From DASQMT01 sp963839615 (GTDB lineage Bacteria; Actinomycetota; Thermoleophilia; Solirubrobacterales; Solirubrobacteraceae): a stretch of DNA of 64,000 nt. Each line of letters starts with the position of its first letter. The first letter of the stretch is position 1. Location: positions 372,001 to 436,000 of the forward strand of contig CAWIVY010000010.1 of assembly GCA_963839615.1 (NCBI GenBank), in the 5' to 3' direction. A program made the position numbers and the translations under genes. Positions 1 through 8,106 of the stretch are shown here, piece by piece. The notes under the pieces were generated by a model. The model saw only the letters and a program-made list of their open reading frames with translations, searched no databases and had not been told where the DNA came from.

Positions 1-1981
1 CGCCGAGCTTCTTCACCGCGGCGTCGATCTGGTCCTCGACGCCGTCGCGCTTGCGGCGCAGGATGTGCCAGTGCAGCGCCTCCTCGGGCTCCATGCCCGC
101 GGTCGGGTCGGCCACCTCGGCCTCCGCGTCGGCCGAGGTCTTCGCCTCGTAGTGGGCGATGAACCGCTCGAGCGCGTCCTCGCGCCGGTTGAACACGAGA
201 TCGTCGGCGAGCGCGCGCTCCTCCTCGTCGACCTCCGCGTAGGGCGTGATGTGGTTCGGGTTGACCATCGCGAGGTCCAGGCCGGCCTCGACGCAGTGGT
301 GCAGGAAGACGGAGTTCAGGACCGACCGCGCGGCCATGCCGATGCCGAACGAGACGTTCGAGACGCCGAGCGACGTGAGTACGCCGGGCAGCTCGGACTT
401 GATCAGGCGGATGCCCTCGATCGTCTCGACGGCCGACGGCCGCCACTCCTCGTCGCCCGTCGTCAGCGTGAACGTGAGCGCGTCGAAGATCAGCAGCTGG
501 GGATCCATCCCGTGCTCGCCGCAGACGAGGTCGTGGATTCGCTTGGCGATCTCGAGCTTGCGCTCGCGCGTCTTGCCCATGCCGACCTCGTCGATCGTCA
601 GCGCGATCAGCGCGGCGCCGTGGGCCATCGCGATCGGCGTGACGCGGTCGAGCTTGTCGCGCCCGGCCTCGAGGTTGACCGAGTTGACGATCGCGCGGCC
701 CGGGATCTGCTCGAGCGCGACCTCGATCACCTCGGGCTCGGTCGAATCTACCTGGATCGGGGCCGGCTGCGTGAGCGAGACCTTCTTCGCCACGAGCCGC
801 ATCTGCTCGTCCTCGTCCTGGCGCTCGGTCAGCGCGACGCAGAGGTCGAGCGCGTGGGCGCCGCCCTCGACCTGGTCCTCGGCGACGGCGACGAGGCCGT
901 CGTAGTCGTCGGCCAGCAGCATCTCCTTGGCCTTGCGCGAGCCCTGCGAGTTGACGCGCTCGCCGACGAGCGTCGGCGCCGGGTCCTGGGCGAGCGGCGT
1001 CGCGGTCATCATCGAGGACACGTGCGGCGCGCGCGGCGCGGGGCGCGGGGCGGGCCTGCCGCCGCCGACGCGGTCGACGATCGCGCGGATGTGGTCGGTC
1101 GTGGTGCCGCAGCAGCCGCCGACGATCGAGATGCCGTAGCGGTCGACGAACTCGCCGAGGGTGTTCGCGAGCGTGTCGGGGCCCTCCGGGAAGATCGTCT
1201 CGCCGTCAGGGCCCTGGTGCGGGATGCCGGCGTTCGGGATGCACTGGACCGGCACCGGCGAGTGCTCGCCGAGGAAGCGGACGGCGTCGCGCATGTCCTC
1301 GGGGCCGGTCGAGCAGTTCAGGCCGATCACGTCGACCGAGAGCGCCTCGAGCGTCGCGAGCACGGCGGAGATGTCGGTGCCGAGCAGCATCTTGCCGCCG
1401 TTCGGCAGCAGGGACACGGAGGTCTGGATCGGCACGGACCGGCCGGCCTCTGCGAACGCCTGGCGCGCACCGAAGACGGCGGCCTTGACCTCGAGGATGT
1501 CCTGCGCCGTCTCGATGAGAAGCAGGTCCGAGCCGCCGTCGACGAGCCCCTTCGCCTGCTCGGCGAAGACGGCGACGAGCTCGCGGAAGCCGATCTGCCC
1601 GAGCGTCGGGTCGTCCGATGCGGGCAGGTGGCCGGTCGGGCCGATCGAACCGGCGACGAAGCGCTTCTCGCCGATCGCCGCACGGGCGATCTCGGCGGCC
1701 TTGAGGTTGATCTCGTAGGCGTGCTCGCCCAGGCCCCACTCGTCGAGCTTGATCCGCGAGGCCTGGAAGGTGTCGGTCTCGACGACCTCCGCGCCCGCCT
1801 CCACCATCGACTCGTGAAGGTTCGCGATCACGTCGGGACGGTTGAGCACGAGCGCCTCGTGGGCGCGCCCGGGGAGCTTGTAGTCGTGCTCGAGCGAGAG
1901 GTCGAACTGCTCCAGAGTGGCGCCCATGCTGCCGTCGAAGACGACGACGCGGTCGCGGGTGGCGGCAAGGTAGTCGCGCAT
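1..1981 (-). CDS. metH: Cobalamin-dependent methionine synthase, N-terminal two thirds (runs off left edge)
   Basis: MetH moves a methyl group from methyltetrahydrofolate through cobalamin to homocysteine, giving methionine in the cytoplasm. About 660 codons are visible of a family length near 1,200. The N-terminal homocysteine-binding domain has FDGSMGATLEQ near residue 14 and the zinc-binding cysteines in IGLNCSTGP and GGCCGTTTDH. The pterin-binding domain follows (TLVGERVNSQGSRKAKE, then PIQVDSTEPEVIEVAL), and the start of the cobalamin-binding cap is seen at the edge. The reactivation domain lies outside the window. The ATG at 1981 opens directly into the conserved MRDYLAATRDRVVVFDG. There is no Shine-Dalgarno site, but TAGCAT sits 8 nt upstream, so the mRNA is probably leaderless. 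The frame is intact through the window. Confidence 0.96.
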   Translation of the reverse strand, partial: MRDYLAATRDRVVVFDGSMGATLEQFDLSLEHDYKLPGRAHEALVLNRPDVIANLHESMVEAGAEVVETDTFQASRIKLDEWGLGEHAYEINLKAAEIARAAIGEKRFVAGSIGPTGHLPASDDPTLGQIGFRELVAVFAEQAKGLVDGGSDLLLIETAQDILEVKAAVFGARQAFAEAGRSVPIQTSVSLLPNGGKMLLGTDISAVLATLEALSVDVIGLNCSTGPEDMRDAVRFLGEHSPVPVQCIPNAGIPHQGPDGETIFPEGPDTLANTLGEFVDRYGISIVGGCCGTTTDHIRAIVDRVGGGRPAPRPAPRAPHVSSMMTATPLAQDPAPTLVGERVNSQGSRKAKEMLLADDYDGLVAVAEDQVEGGAHALDLCVALTERQDEDEQMRLVAKKVSLTQPAPIQVDSTEPEVIEVALEQIPGRAIVNSVNLEAGRDKLDRVTPIAMAHGAALIALTIDEVGMGKTRERKLEIAKRIHDLVCGEHGMDPQLLIFDALTFTLTTGDEEWRPSAVETIEGIRLIKSELPGVLTSLGVSNVSFGIGMAARSVLNSVFLHHCVEAGLDLAMVNPNHITPYAEVDEEERALADDLVFNRREDALERFIAHYEAKTSADAEAEVADPTAGMEPEEALHWHILRRKRDGVEDQIDAAVKKLG

Positions 1982-1989
1982 CCGATGGG

Positions 1990-1995
1990 ATGCTA
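1990..1995 (-). promoter_or_regulatory. Probable -10 hexamer TAGCAT of leaderless metH
   Basis: On the minus strand TAGCAT ends 8 nt before the metH ATG, placing the transcription start at or next to the start codon. It matches the TANNNT pattern seen in front of many first genes in this window. Confidence 0.45.
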
Positions 1996-1998
1996 GCG

Positions 1999-2057
1999 AA
2001 CCTTGACAAAGGTGTGGCAAGGTTGGTCGTCTGTCACCGTAGAAGGGCCTTGCCACA
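1999..2057. promoter_or_regulatory. Nested inverted repeats between metH and the PHP gene
   Basis: Two perfect dyads share one arm. AACCTTG at 1999-2005 pairs with CAAGGTT at 2018-2024. TGTGGCAAGG at 2013-2022 pairs with CCTTGCCACA at 2048-2057. They fill the gap between the divergent metH and PHP genes, and the right arm overlaps the proposed TTG start of the PHP gene. This suggests an operator or an RNA hairpin masking that start. The regulator is unknown. Confidence 0.4.
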
Positions 2058-2865
2058 AGTCGAGCTCCACTTCCATCTGCTGCCGGACGTCGACGACGGG
2101 CCGGCCGACCTCGACGAGGCGGTCGAGCTCGCGCGCCTGGCCGTCGCCGACGGGACGTTGCTGGTCACGGTCACGCCGCACGTGCGCGACCTGCTGCGCG
2201 GCGGGATCCTCGCCGAGCTGCCCGCGCGCGTGGACGAGGTGGCCGCCGCGCTGCGCCGCGCCGGCGTGCCGCTGGAGCTGCGCACCGGCGCCGAGCTCGC
2301 GCACGACGACGTCGCGCTGCTCGGCGACGCCGAGCTCGAGGCGATCGCCCAGGGCCCGCCGGGCGCGCGCTGGGTGCTGCTGGAGGCGCCGCTGTTCGGC
2401 GGCGACCTCGACGGCTTCCGCGCTGCGGCGGCCGAGGTGCGCGCGCGCGGCTTCGGGACCCTGATCGGGCACCCGGAGCGCTGTTCCACGCTGATGGAGG
2501 ACGCCGAGGCGGTCGCGGCCGAGCGGCGCGCAGGGGCGCGGCTGCAGGTCAACGGCTCGTCGCTCATCGGCCGCCACGGCGCTCGCGCGCAGGCCCGCGG
2601 AATCGAGTTGCTGCGCGACGGCCAGGCCGACCTGATCGCCTCCGACGCCCACCGCGTGTCGCGCCCGCCGGTGCTCACCGCCGCGCTCGATGCGCTGGCC
2701 GCGGCCGGGCTGCCGCGGTCGGCGTCCGACGCATTCGTGAGCGCGGCGCCATACGCGCTGCTGCGCCACGGCATCGCCGCGGCGCCGAATGGGTACGCCG
2801 GTCACGATGCCCGGCGACGTGACGATCACTCCCTACCGCGACGGGCCGCTGCTCGTACGCGGTGA
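2050..2865 (+). CDS. PHP-domain phosphoesterase, CpsB/YwqE-type tyrosine phosphatase-like
   Basis: Probable metal-dependent PHP hydrolase of the CpsB/YwqE group, whose characterised members dephosphorylate tyrosine kinases of capsule and exopolysaccharide synthesis. The N-terminal motif ELHFHLLPDVDDG matches the family hallmark HxHxLPxxDDG. Further ligand motifs are TPHVRD, GAELA, GHPERC and SDAHR near residue 200. The TTG at 2050 is chosen because homologs begin 3-6 residues before the HxH motif. The frame is open from an ATG at 1990, which would lie 9 bp from the metH start, and a GTG at 2014 is also possible. The last 59 bp overlap the CDGSH gene in another frame, so the C-terminus may be displaced by a frameshift. 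Substrate unknown; no polysaccharide-export genes are adjacent. Confidence 0.75.
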   Translation: MPQVELHFHLLPDVDDGPADLDEAVELARLAVADGTLLVTVTPHVRDLLRGGILAELPARVDEVAAALRRAGVPLELRTGAELAHDDVALLGDAELEAIAQGPPGARWVLLEAPLFGGDLDGFRAAAAEVRARGFGTLIGHPERCSTLMEDAEAVAAERRAGARLQVNGSSLIGRHGARAQARGIELLRDGQADLIASDAHRVSRPPVLTAALDALAAAGLPRSASDAFVSAAPYALLRHGIAAAPNGYAGHDARRRDDHSLPRRAAARTR

Positions 2866-3028
2866 CTTCAGGATCGTCGACCAGAACGGCGAGGCGATCG
2901 ACGCCGGCCGCGAGACGGTCGCGCTCTGCCGCTGCGGCAAGTCGCGCGTGCGGCCGTTCTGCGACGGCACGCACAAGCTCGTGCGCTTCAAGGCGCCGAG
3001 CGCGGCCGAATCGGGCCGCAAAACCTGA
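2807..3028 (+). CDS. CDGSH iron-sulfur domain protein
   Basis: Small protein of about 73 residues carrying the CDGSH 2Fe-2S motif: CRCGKSRVRPFCDGTH fits C-x-C-x2-(S/T)-x3-P-x-C-D-G-(S/A/T)-H, with three cysteines and one histidine as cluster ligands. Bacterial members of this minimal type are soluble redox or cluster-transfer proteins of uncertain role. The N-terminal stretch ITPYRDGPLLVRGDF is typical of the family. ATG 2807 is preferred; ATG 2789 and GTG 2819 are in frame and none has a strong ribosome-binding site. The 5' end overlaps the PHP gene by 59 bp, and the stop codon lies inside the first unit of a tandem repeat. Confidence 0.88.
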   Translation: MPGDVTITPYRDGPLLVRGDFRIVDQNGEAIDAGRETVALCRCGKSRVRPFCDGTHKLVRFKAPSAAESGRKT

Positions 3029-3082
3029 AGAGGGGCTGGCACCGTTCAGGTTGGCCGCGAACCTAAAGGGGGGCTGGCACCG
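3022..3082. repeat. Two-copy 23-bp direct repeat between convergent genes
   Basis: Units lie at 3022-3044 and 3060-3082, a period of 38 bp, and differ at two positions. Both share the core GGGGCTGGCACCG preceded by AACCT. Unit 1 contains the stop codon of the CDGSH gene; unit 2, read on the minus strand, contains the last codons and the stop of the haem-oxygenase-like gene. Unit 1 is also part of a dyad, AACCTGAA (3022-3029) with TTCAGGTT (3045-3052), that could form a terminator hairpin. Confidence 0.7.
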
Positions 3083-4073
3083 CGGCGGGGCGCAGCGAGG
3101 AGCGGCCGTCCGCCCAGGCGTCGAGCAGCGTGCCGGCCCACCTGCCCTCGACGGCGACGAGCGCGCTCGCGCCCCAGACGATGTCGGCTGCGAGATCGGG
3201 CTCGCATCGAGCGAGGCCGCCGGCGAGGTCGACCGCGGCGATCGCCTCGTGCACCGAGTCGGCCGTCACGTGCTCGTCGAAGAACTCCGTCGCCGCCGGG
3301 TCCTCGATGCCCAGCCGGCGCAGGCCGGCGGCGTAGCGGCGGTTCGGGATCGAGGAGGTCATCTCGAAGAGCGCGAGGTGGCCGACGATCGCTCCGCGCA
3401 GCCGCCGGTGCAGGCCGCACAGCGACATCAGGTTGACCGTCGCGAGCGTCGCGGCCGGCAGCCGGTCGACGTAAGCGCCATAGCTCGCGTCCAGTCCGAG
3501 CGCCTCCATGGCGTCGGCGAACAGGCGCGCGTGCATGCGCTCGGGCCGCCCGCCGCCGTACTCGTCGGCCTGGATCTCGACGAGCGCGGCCTTCGGCGGG
3601 CCGCTGAGGCGGGGGATCGCCCACGAGTGGGGGTCGGCTTCCTTGAGCTGGTACGCGGAGCGGTGCACGAGGAACTCCAGCACCTGGTCGAGCGTCGCCT
3701 CCCGTTCGATGTGGCGCGAGAGCGAGGGCCAGTCGTCGGCGTCGCCGATCGCGCGCAGCGCGACGTCGAACTGCTCCGGAGCCGGCACAGGGCCGACAGG
3801 CCCGACGGCCGCGCGCAGGGCGGCCTCGAAGCGATCCTCGAGCGCCTGGCGCAGCGCGAGCAGCGACGGCGACCACTCCCAGCGCTCGTCGACCCCGGGC
3901 AGGCCGCGGTAGTGCAGCTCGTAGCAGAGATAGAGGGCGAGCTGGAGGTCCTCGTCGGCCAGCGGGTCGGCGCCGTCGGGGAGCGGGATCGGCGGCAGGT
4001 GATGCGGCGGCTCGCGCAGGGCCGCGAACAGCGGCTCGGTGGTGTGGCCGCGGGGGGAAGGCAGCGCGTTCAT
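3063..4073 (-). CDS. Iron-containing redox enzyme family protein (haem-oxygenase-like fold)
   Basis: A 336-residue cytoplasmic protein that looks like the iron-containing redox enzyme / haem-oxygenase-like diiron superfamily. It is helical, with candidate metal residues in LYLCYELHYRG (E and H near residue 53), EFLVHRSAYQLKEADPHSW, EIQADEYGGG and FFDEHVTADSVHE. Family members act as diiron oxygenases or oxidases on small amino-acid or fatty-acid substrates; no substrate can be assigned here. The ATG at 4073 overlaps the stop of the upstream GCS2 ligase in an ATGA, so the two are translationally coupled and probably act in one pathway. The 3' end falls in the tandem repeat at 3060-3082. Confidence 0.72.
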   Translation of the reverse strand: MNALPSPRGHTTEPLFAALREPPHHLPPIPLPDGADPLADEDLQLALYLCYELHYRGLPGVDERWEWSPSLLALRQALEDRFEAALRAAVGPVGPVPAPEQFDVALRAIGDADDWPSLSRHIEREATLDQVLEFLVHRSAYQLKEADPHSWAIPRLSGPPKAALVEIQADEYGGGRPERMHARLFADAMEALGLDASYGAYVDRLPAATLATVNLMSLCGLHRRLRGAIVGHLALFEMTSSIPNRRYAAGLRRLGIEDPAATEFFDEHVTADSVHEAIAAVDLAGGLARCEPDLAADIVWGASALVAVEGRWAGTLLDAWADGRSSLRPAAVPAPL

Positions 4074-5239
4074 CGCTCGGCGGGTCTTCCCGCGCGCGCG
4101 TCCGTGTAGTCGGCGCCGGGTGCGTAGACGTCAGCGAGCCACTCCGTCACGGCACGCGGGCCGCCGTGTTCGGCCACCTCGCGCTGGCGCGCGGCCCCGT
4201 TGTGCTCGCCCAGCCGCTCGACGGTGGCGAGCTCCGCCGCGCAGCCCAGCTCGCGGGCGACCGGCGCGAGCTCGGACACCAGCGCCGCCAGGCGCTCGCG
4301 CGCGGGCGCGCGAGCGCCTGTACGGATGTCGGCCAGCTCGGCGTCCATGCCCCGGCGAGCCGCCGACCAGCGGTTCTCCTCCAGCCGCCACGTGTCGGCG
4401 GTCTCGAGCGTCTCGCCCGCATCGTGGCGAGCGGCGAGCCAGCCGGCGAGCGAGTGGATCAGCGCCGTCACCGCGGCGGCGTCCGCGACGGTCGCCTGCG
4501 CGTCCGGCACGCGCACCTCGAGCGTCCCGAACGCCGGATGCGGCCGCAGCTCCCACCACCAGCGCCGTGGCTCGGGCACGGCGCCGGAGGCGGCGCCCCA
4601 GGCGAGCGTGTCGGCGAACGCATCCCACGACGCGATCGCCGGCGGCATCCCCTGGCGCGGCAGCTGCTCGGCGATCTTCGGGCGGATCGATGCGAGCCCG
4701 GTGTCGCGGCCACAGTGGATCGGCGCGTTGGCCGCGAGCGCCGCGACGAGCGGCAGCCACGGCCGCAGGCCGTTGTAGACCGCCAGCGAGCGGTCCGCGC
4801 CGCCGACGGCGACGTGCACCTGCAGCGCGCAGACGAGCTGTCGCTGCGCGATCGAGCCGTACTCGGCCTCGGTCTTCGCGAACCGCTCGCCCTCGTTCAG
4901 GACGCCGATCGGGTCCGCGAAGGGGTGCACGCCGGCGGTCGCGACGCGCCCGACCGGAGCGGCGGCCGCGACGAGGTCGCGGCGCGCGGCGGCCAGCGCC
5001 GCGATCGCTTCGGGAACCGTGCGAGCGGGCGGCAGCGTCAGCTCGAGCTGTGCGGCGGGCAGCTCGAGCTTGAAGCGCTCGTCGCCCGCCGCGTCGACGA
5101 TATCCGCGGCGCGCGGCAACAGGTCGAACGTCTCCGCGTCGAGCAGCATCAGCTCCTCCTCGAGCCCGAGCGTGAGCGGCTCGGGCGCGTCGAAGGCGGT
5201 CCGGAGAGCGTCTGCGGTGAGAGTCGGGTCTTCGGTCAT
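4070..5239 (-). CDS. Carboxylate-amine ligase, glutamate-cysteine ligase family 2 (YbdK-like)
   Basis: ATP-dependent ligase of the GCS2 family, 389 residues, the usual length of YbdK-type enzymes. Recognisable segments are LTLGLEEELMLLD near residue 22, FKLELPAAQLELTLPP, GVHPFADP, QLVCALQVHVAVGGADRS and FGTLEVRVPDAQATV. Family members join an amine or cysteine to a carboxylate such as glutamate; relatives include EgtA of ergothioneine synthesis and mycothiol-independent gamma-glutamyl ligases. The exact substrate is not fixed by sequence. It is first in a two-gene operon, its stop sharing ATGA with the haem-oxygenase-like gene, which suggests the ligase makes a conjugate the diiron-type protein then oxidises (inference). 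It is divergent from the methyltransferase at 5257. Confidence 0.85.
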   Translation of the reverse strand: MTEDPTLTADALRTAFDAPEPLTLGLEEELMLLDAETFDLLPRAADIVDAAGDERFKLELPAAQLELTLPPARTVPEAIAALAAARRDLVAAAAPVGRVATAGVHPFADPIGVLNEGERFAKTEAEYGSIAQRQLVCALQVHVAVGGADRSLAVYNGLRPWLPLVAALAANAPIHCGRDTGLASIRPKIAEQLPRQGMPPAIASWDAFADTLAWGAASGAVPEPRRWWWELRPHPAFGTLEVRVPDAQATVADAAAVTALIHSLAGWLAARHDAGETLETADTWRLEENRWSAARRGMDAELADIRTGARAPARERLAALVSELAPVARELGCAAELATVERLGEHNGAARQREVAEHGGPRAVTEWLADVYAPGADYTDARAGRPAER

Positions 5240-5256
5240 GGGGTAGCGGTTGCGGC

Positions 5257-5907
5257 ATGCGCATCGCGCGGCTGCCAGGAGTGTTCCCTCCCCACAGCGA
5301 CACTTGGCTACTCGCCGCCGTGCTGCGGCGCCGGCCTCAGCTGCGCGGCGGCACCGTGCTCGACGTCTGCACGGGCTCGGGCGCGATCGCCGTCGCGGCG
5401 GCGCTCGCCGGCGCCCGCTCGGTCACCGCGGTCGACCTCTCGCTCCGCGCGGTGCTCACGACCCGGCTCAACGCCCGCCTCAACGGCGTCCGGGTGGAAG
5501 CGCTGCGCGGCGACCTGCTCGACGCCGTCCCGGGCCGGCGCTTCGACGTGATCGTCTCCAACCCGCCGTACCTGCCGAGCGAGGAAGAGCGGCTCCCCGG
5601 GCGCGGCGCGGCGCGCCATACCGAGGCCGGCGGCAGCGGGCGGCTCGTGCTCGACCGGCTGATCGACGCCGCCCCGGCGCACCTGGTGCCCGGCGGAGTG
5701 CTGCTGGTGACGCACTCGAGCGTGAACGGTGAGTCCGGCGACGCTCGACCGCATGCGCGCCGCGGGCCTGGAGCCCGCCGTCGCGGAGCGGCGCCCGGGA
5801 CCGCTCGGCCCGCTGCTCGCGGCGCGTGCGCCCCTGCTCGAGGCCAAGGGCATGCTGGCGCCGGGCAGCGCAGCGAGGACGTGCTCGTGCTGTCGGGCAC
5901 GGTCTGA
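5257..5907 (+). CDS. HemK/PrmC-like SAM-dependent methyltransferase, internally frameshifted
   Basis: Class I methyltransferase: the SAM motif VLDVCTGSGAIAVA lies near residue 35 and the N5-glutamine methyltransferase motif NPPYLPSEEE near residue 105. The NPPY motif places it with HemK/PrmC-type enzymes that methylate release factors or ribosomal proteins. The C-terminal third is out of frame. After HSSVNGES the homologous text continues in the next frame (ATLDRMRAAGLEPAV, GPLGPLLAARAPLLEAKG) from about 5732, and returns to the first frame for EDVLVLSGTV and the stop at 5907. The second shift coincides with a GCAGC duplication near 5868. Both shifts fit sequence error. TAGCGG 7 nt before ATG suggests leaderless expression. 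Confidence 0.8.
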   Translation: MRIARLPGVFPPHSDTWLLAAVLRRRPQLRGGTVLDVCTGSGAIAVAAALAGARSVTAVDLSLRAVLTTRLNARLNGVRVEALRGDLLDAVPGRRFDVIVSNPPYLPSEEERLPGRGAARHTEAGGSGRLVLDRLIDAAPAHLVPGGVLLVTHSSVNGESGDARPHARRGPGARRRGAAPGTARPAARGACAPARGQGHAGAGQRSEDVLVLSGTV

Positions 5908-5927
5908 GGTCGACCGCGCCGCAGCTG

Positions 5928-6104
5928 CTAGCCGCCGCGGCTCTGGTGCCGCGGGCCCTGGTGCTGGGGCACCGTCCGCGGGCCCGGCTTGGCCACGCGC
6001 TGGTCGGACGCGGCGCGCCGCTGCTCGAGCGAGCGCTGGAGCTTCGCCGGGAGCACCGGACGGGACTGCTGCTTCGCCAGGGGCTTCTTCTCGCGCTTGG
6101 ACAT
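5928..6104 (-). CDS. Small basic protein of unknown function
   Basis: A 58-codon frame encoding a charged, lysine- and arginine-rich peptide beginning MSKREKKPLAKQQSRPV, with a glutamine/arginine-rich middle (LQRSLEQRRAASDQR). No domain recognised. The start at 6104 is favoured by the highly charged start MSKREKK; an in-frame ATG lies 9 nt upstream at 6113. It occupies the otherwise empty 299 bp between the methyltransferase and the first repeat protein. The coding-like composition is the only support. Confidence 0.45.
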   Translation of the reverse strand: MSKREKKPLAKQQSRPVLPAKLQRSLEQRRAASDQRVAKPGPRTVPQHQGPRHQSRGG

Positions 6105-6206
6105 GCCGACCATCCTACGCGGAACGCCTCTTCGTCCAGAGATTTGCCTCGCGCCGGACCCCCGGTCTAGGTTGGGCGCAATGCACCACTAGGAGGAGAG
6201 GTAGCC

Positions 6207-7065
6207 ATGCTCGGACGGATCCGGTCGCGATTGACCTACGCCAACGTGGCGTCGTCGATCGCGCTGTTCATCGCCCTCGGCACCGGCGGCGCTTACGCCG
6301 CCGACACGATCGGCAGCTCGGACATCATCAACGAGTCGATCCTCAGCGAGGACATCAAGAACCTCGAGGTCAAGGCGACCGAGCATGGCCGGCGCGGCGG
6401 TCACCAACAGCAAGCTCGGAAACAACTCCGTCGGCTCGGGCAAGATCGTCGGACGGCGATGTGGCGACCGCCGACCTGGCTGCTGGTGCGGTCGACGGCT
6501 CGAAGATCCTCGACGCCGCGGTCGCCAACGCCGACCTCGCCAACGGGGCGGTCGGCGCGAGCAAGCTCCAGGACGGCTCCGTCACGAGCGCCAAGGTGGT
6601 CGACGACACCCAGGTCGGCGGCGGCCTTGCCGCGGGCGACCTCGCCGGCCAACTCGGTCGCGCCAGTAGCGAGATCGCGACCGACGGCGTCGCCGCGTTG
6701 GAGATCCAGGACAACTCGATCGACTCGGGCGAGATCGTCGACTTCCAGCTGACAAACCAGGACATCGGCGTGCTCTTCGCCGAGGTCAACGCCAACGGCA
6801 CGATCGCCAACTCGAGCGGCAGTGTCACAGTGCAGCAGGATCGCGCCCTCGGCAGCGGAATACGAGATCGACTTCGCGCGCAACATCACCGCGTGACGGC
6901 TGTCTATGCCACGACGGCGAGGCCGGCGCCGGCGGTCCTCCCGGCGCGATCCTAGGCGTCGACCGATCGCGGGGGCAACGTCGAGGCCGTGTTCGTCGAC
7001 GGTCCGAACACCAACGCCGACGCCGCGGCCGACCGGGCGTTCCGCTGCTCGTGGTCGTCTGCTGA
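6207..7065 (+). pseudogene. Secreted repeat protein A, broken by several frameshifts
   Basis: Starts with MLGRIRSRLTYANVASSIAL and a signal-like hydrophobic stretch ending GGAYAADT, after an AGGAGGAG ribosome-binding site at 6190-6197. The body is made of roughly 10-15 residue units such as GAAVTNSKLGNNSVGSGKIV and DGSVTSAKVVDD, resembling the repeated head segments of trimeric surface proteins. The units move through all three frames: the frame changes near 6385, 6455, 6845 and 7045. The C-terminal block, readable as NVEAVFVDGPNTNADAAADRAF before LLVVVC and the stop at 7065, matches the end of such proteins in Thermoleophilia as I remember them. Net length is 3n+1, so it is either decayed or carries sequence errors. 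Its neighbour at 7161 is an intact paralog. Confidence 0.7.
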
Positions 7066-7074
7066 GCCGAGACG

Positions 7075-7104
7075 GCGGAGGCCCCGCGCGAGCGGGGCCT
7101 CCGC
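7075..7104 (+). terminator. Hairpin terminator after repeat protein A
   Basis: GCGGAGGCCCCGC and GCGGGGCCTCCGC form a perfect 13-bp stem around a 4-nt GCGA loop, 9 bp after the stop codon. No clear T-run follows. It is almost identical to the hairpin at 8071-8100. Confidence 0.75.
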
Positions 7105-7160
7105 ATGAGATAGTCGCGATTCACCGGCGTTCACACGCCACACACTTCAAGGAGGAAGTC

Positions 7161-8057
7161 ATGCGGTCCAGTCTCAAGCCGCGCTCGATCTACGACGTCT
7201 TCGCCGTGATCGGATGCCTCGCGGCGATCACCACCGGCACCGCTTATGCCGCCGACACGGTGTTCAGCACGGACATCGTCGATGGCGAGGTGAAGGCGCA
7301 GGACCTGGCGGGCGCGGCGGTCACCAACAGCAAGCTGGCGCCCAACTCGATCGGCTCGGGCAAGATCGTGGACGGCACGATCCTCGGCGCCGACCTGGCC
7401 GCTGACGCGGTCGACGGCTCGAAGATCCTCAACGCCGCGATCGCCAACGCCGACCTCGCCGCCGGAGCGGTCAACGGCGCGAGCGTGTTCGACGGCTCGC
7501 TCACCTCCGACGACCTCGGGTTCAACTCCGTCCTGAGCGGGGAGATCGCCAACGACGCCGTCGGGGCCACCGAGGTCACCGACGACGCGATCGACGGCGG
7601 CGAGATCGCCGACGGCTCGATAAATGCGACCGAGATCGCCGACGGCACGGTCGGCACCACCGAGCTCGCCACGGGCGCCGTCTCGAACGCCAAGCTCGGC
7701 GACGGCGCGGTCACCAACGCCAAGCTCGGCGGCAGCTCGGTCAACAGCGCAAAGGTGGCCGGCAACTCGATCACCACCGCCGACATCGCAGGCACGGACA
7801 TCAATCCCGGGATAATCTCGCTCGGCTCGGGCGGGGTCGCCAACGGCCGTTGTAACGATTTCGCGATCGGCGTCGGCGGCGCCAAGGCCGGCGAAGGCGT
7901 AGTGCTGTCGCTCAAGGCGGCCGCCCCGGAGGGCGTTCTCATGACAGCCACGCGCGTCCCCAGCGACGGCACGGTCACGATGATGATCTGCAACCTCTCC
8001 GGCGGCACGATGCCGGCGCTCACCAACTTCCCGATCCGGATAATCACCTTCGGCTAG
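7161..8057 (+). CDS. Secreted repeat protein B (tandem DG-rich repeats)
   Basis: A 298-residue exported protein. The ATG follows AAGGAGGAAG (7149-7158), and a signal segment (IYDVFAVIGCLAAI) ends at TAYAADT. Residues 35-215 are about fifteen imperfect 12-15 residue units of the form DGAVTNAKLGDGA or DGSINATEIADGT, regular in small and acidic residues and expected to form a beta-helix or trimeric head-like rod. A C-terminal globular domain of about 80 residues ends NFPIRIITFG. No enzyme motif is seen; a surface or matrix structural role is inferred. The repeats closely match those of the broken upstream paralog, so the pair arose by tandem duplication including the terminator. Confidence 0.8.
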   Translation: MRSSLKPRSIYDVFAVIGCLAAITTGTAYAADTVFSTDIVDGEVKAQDLAGAAVTNSKLAPNSIGSGKIVDGTILGADLAADAVDGSKILNAAIANADLAAGAVNGASVFDGSLTSDDLGFNSVLSGEIANDAVGATEVTDDAIDGGEIADGSINATEIADGTVGTTELATGAVSNAKLGDGAVTNAKLGGSSVNSAKVAGNSITTADIAGTDINPGIISLGSGGVANGRCNDFAIGVGGAKAGEGVVLSLKAAAPEGVLMTATRVPSDGTVTMMICNLSGGTMPALTNFPIRIITFG

Positions 8058-8070
8058 CTGAGTCGCGACG

Positions 8071-8100
8071 GCGGAGGCCCCGCACGAGCGGGGCCTCCGC
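8071..8100. terminator. Hairpin terminator between repeat protein B and glnN
   Basis: GCGGAGGCCCCGC and GCGGGGCCTCCGC form a 13-bp stem with an ACGA loop, 13 bp after the repeat protein B stop and 6 bp before the end of the convergent glutamine synthetase. It can serve both directions and differs from the 7075-7104 copy only in the loop. Confidence 0.78.
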
Positions 8101-8106
8101 CTCCGG

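Noticed and set aside
65..1996. Long plus-strand open frame (643 codons) opposite metH
   Set aside because: Composition is arginine/leucine/valine-rich without domains; it is the antisense of metH, whose minus-strand product is a clear MetH.
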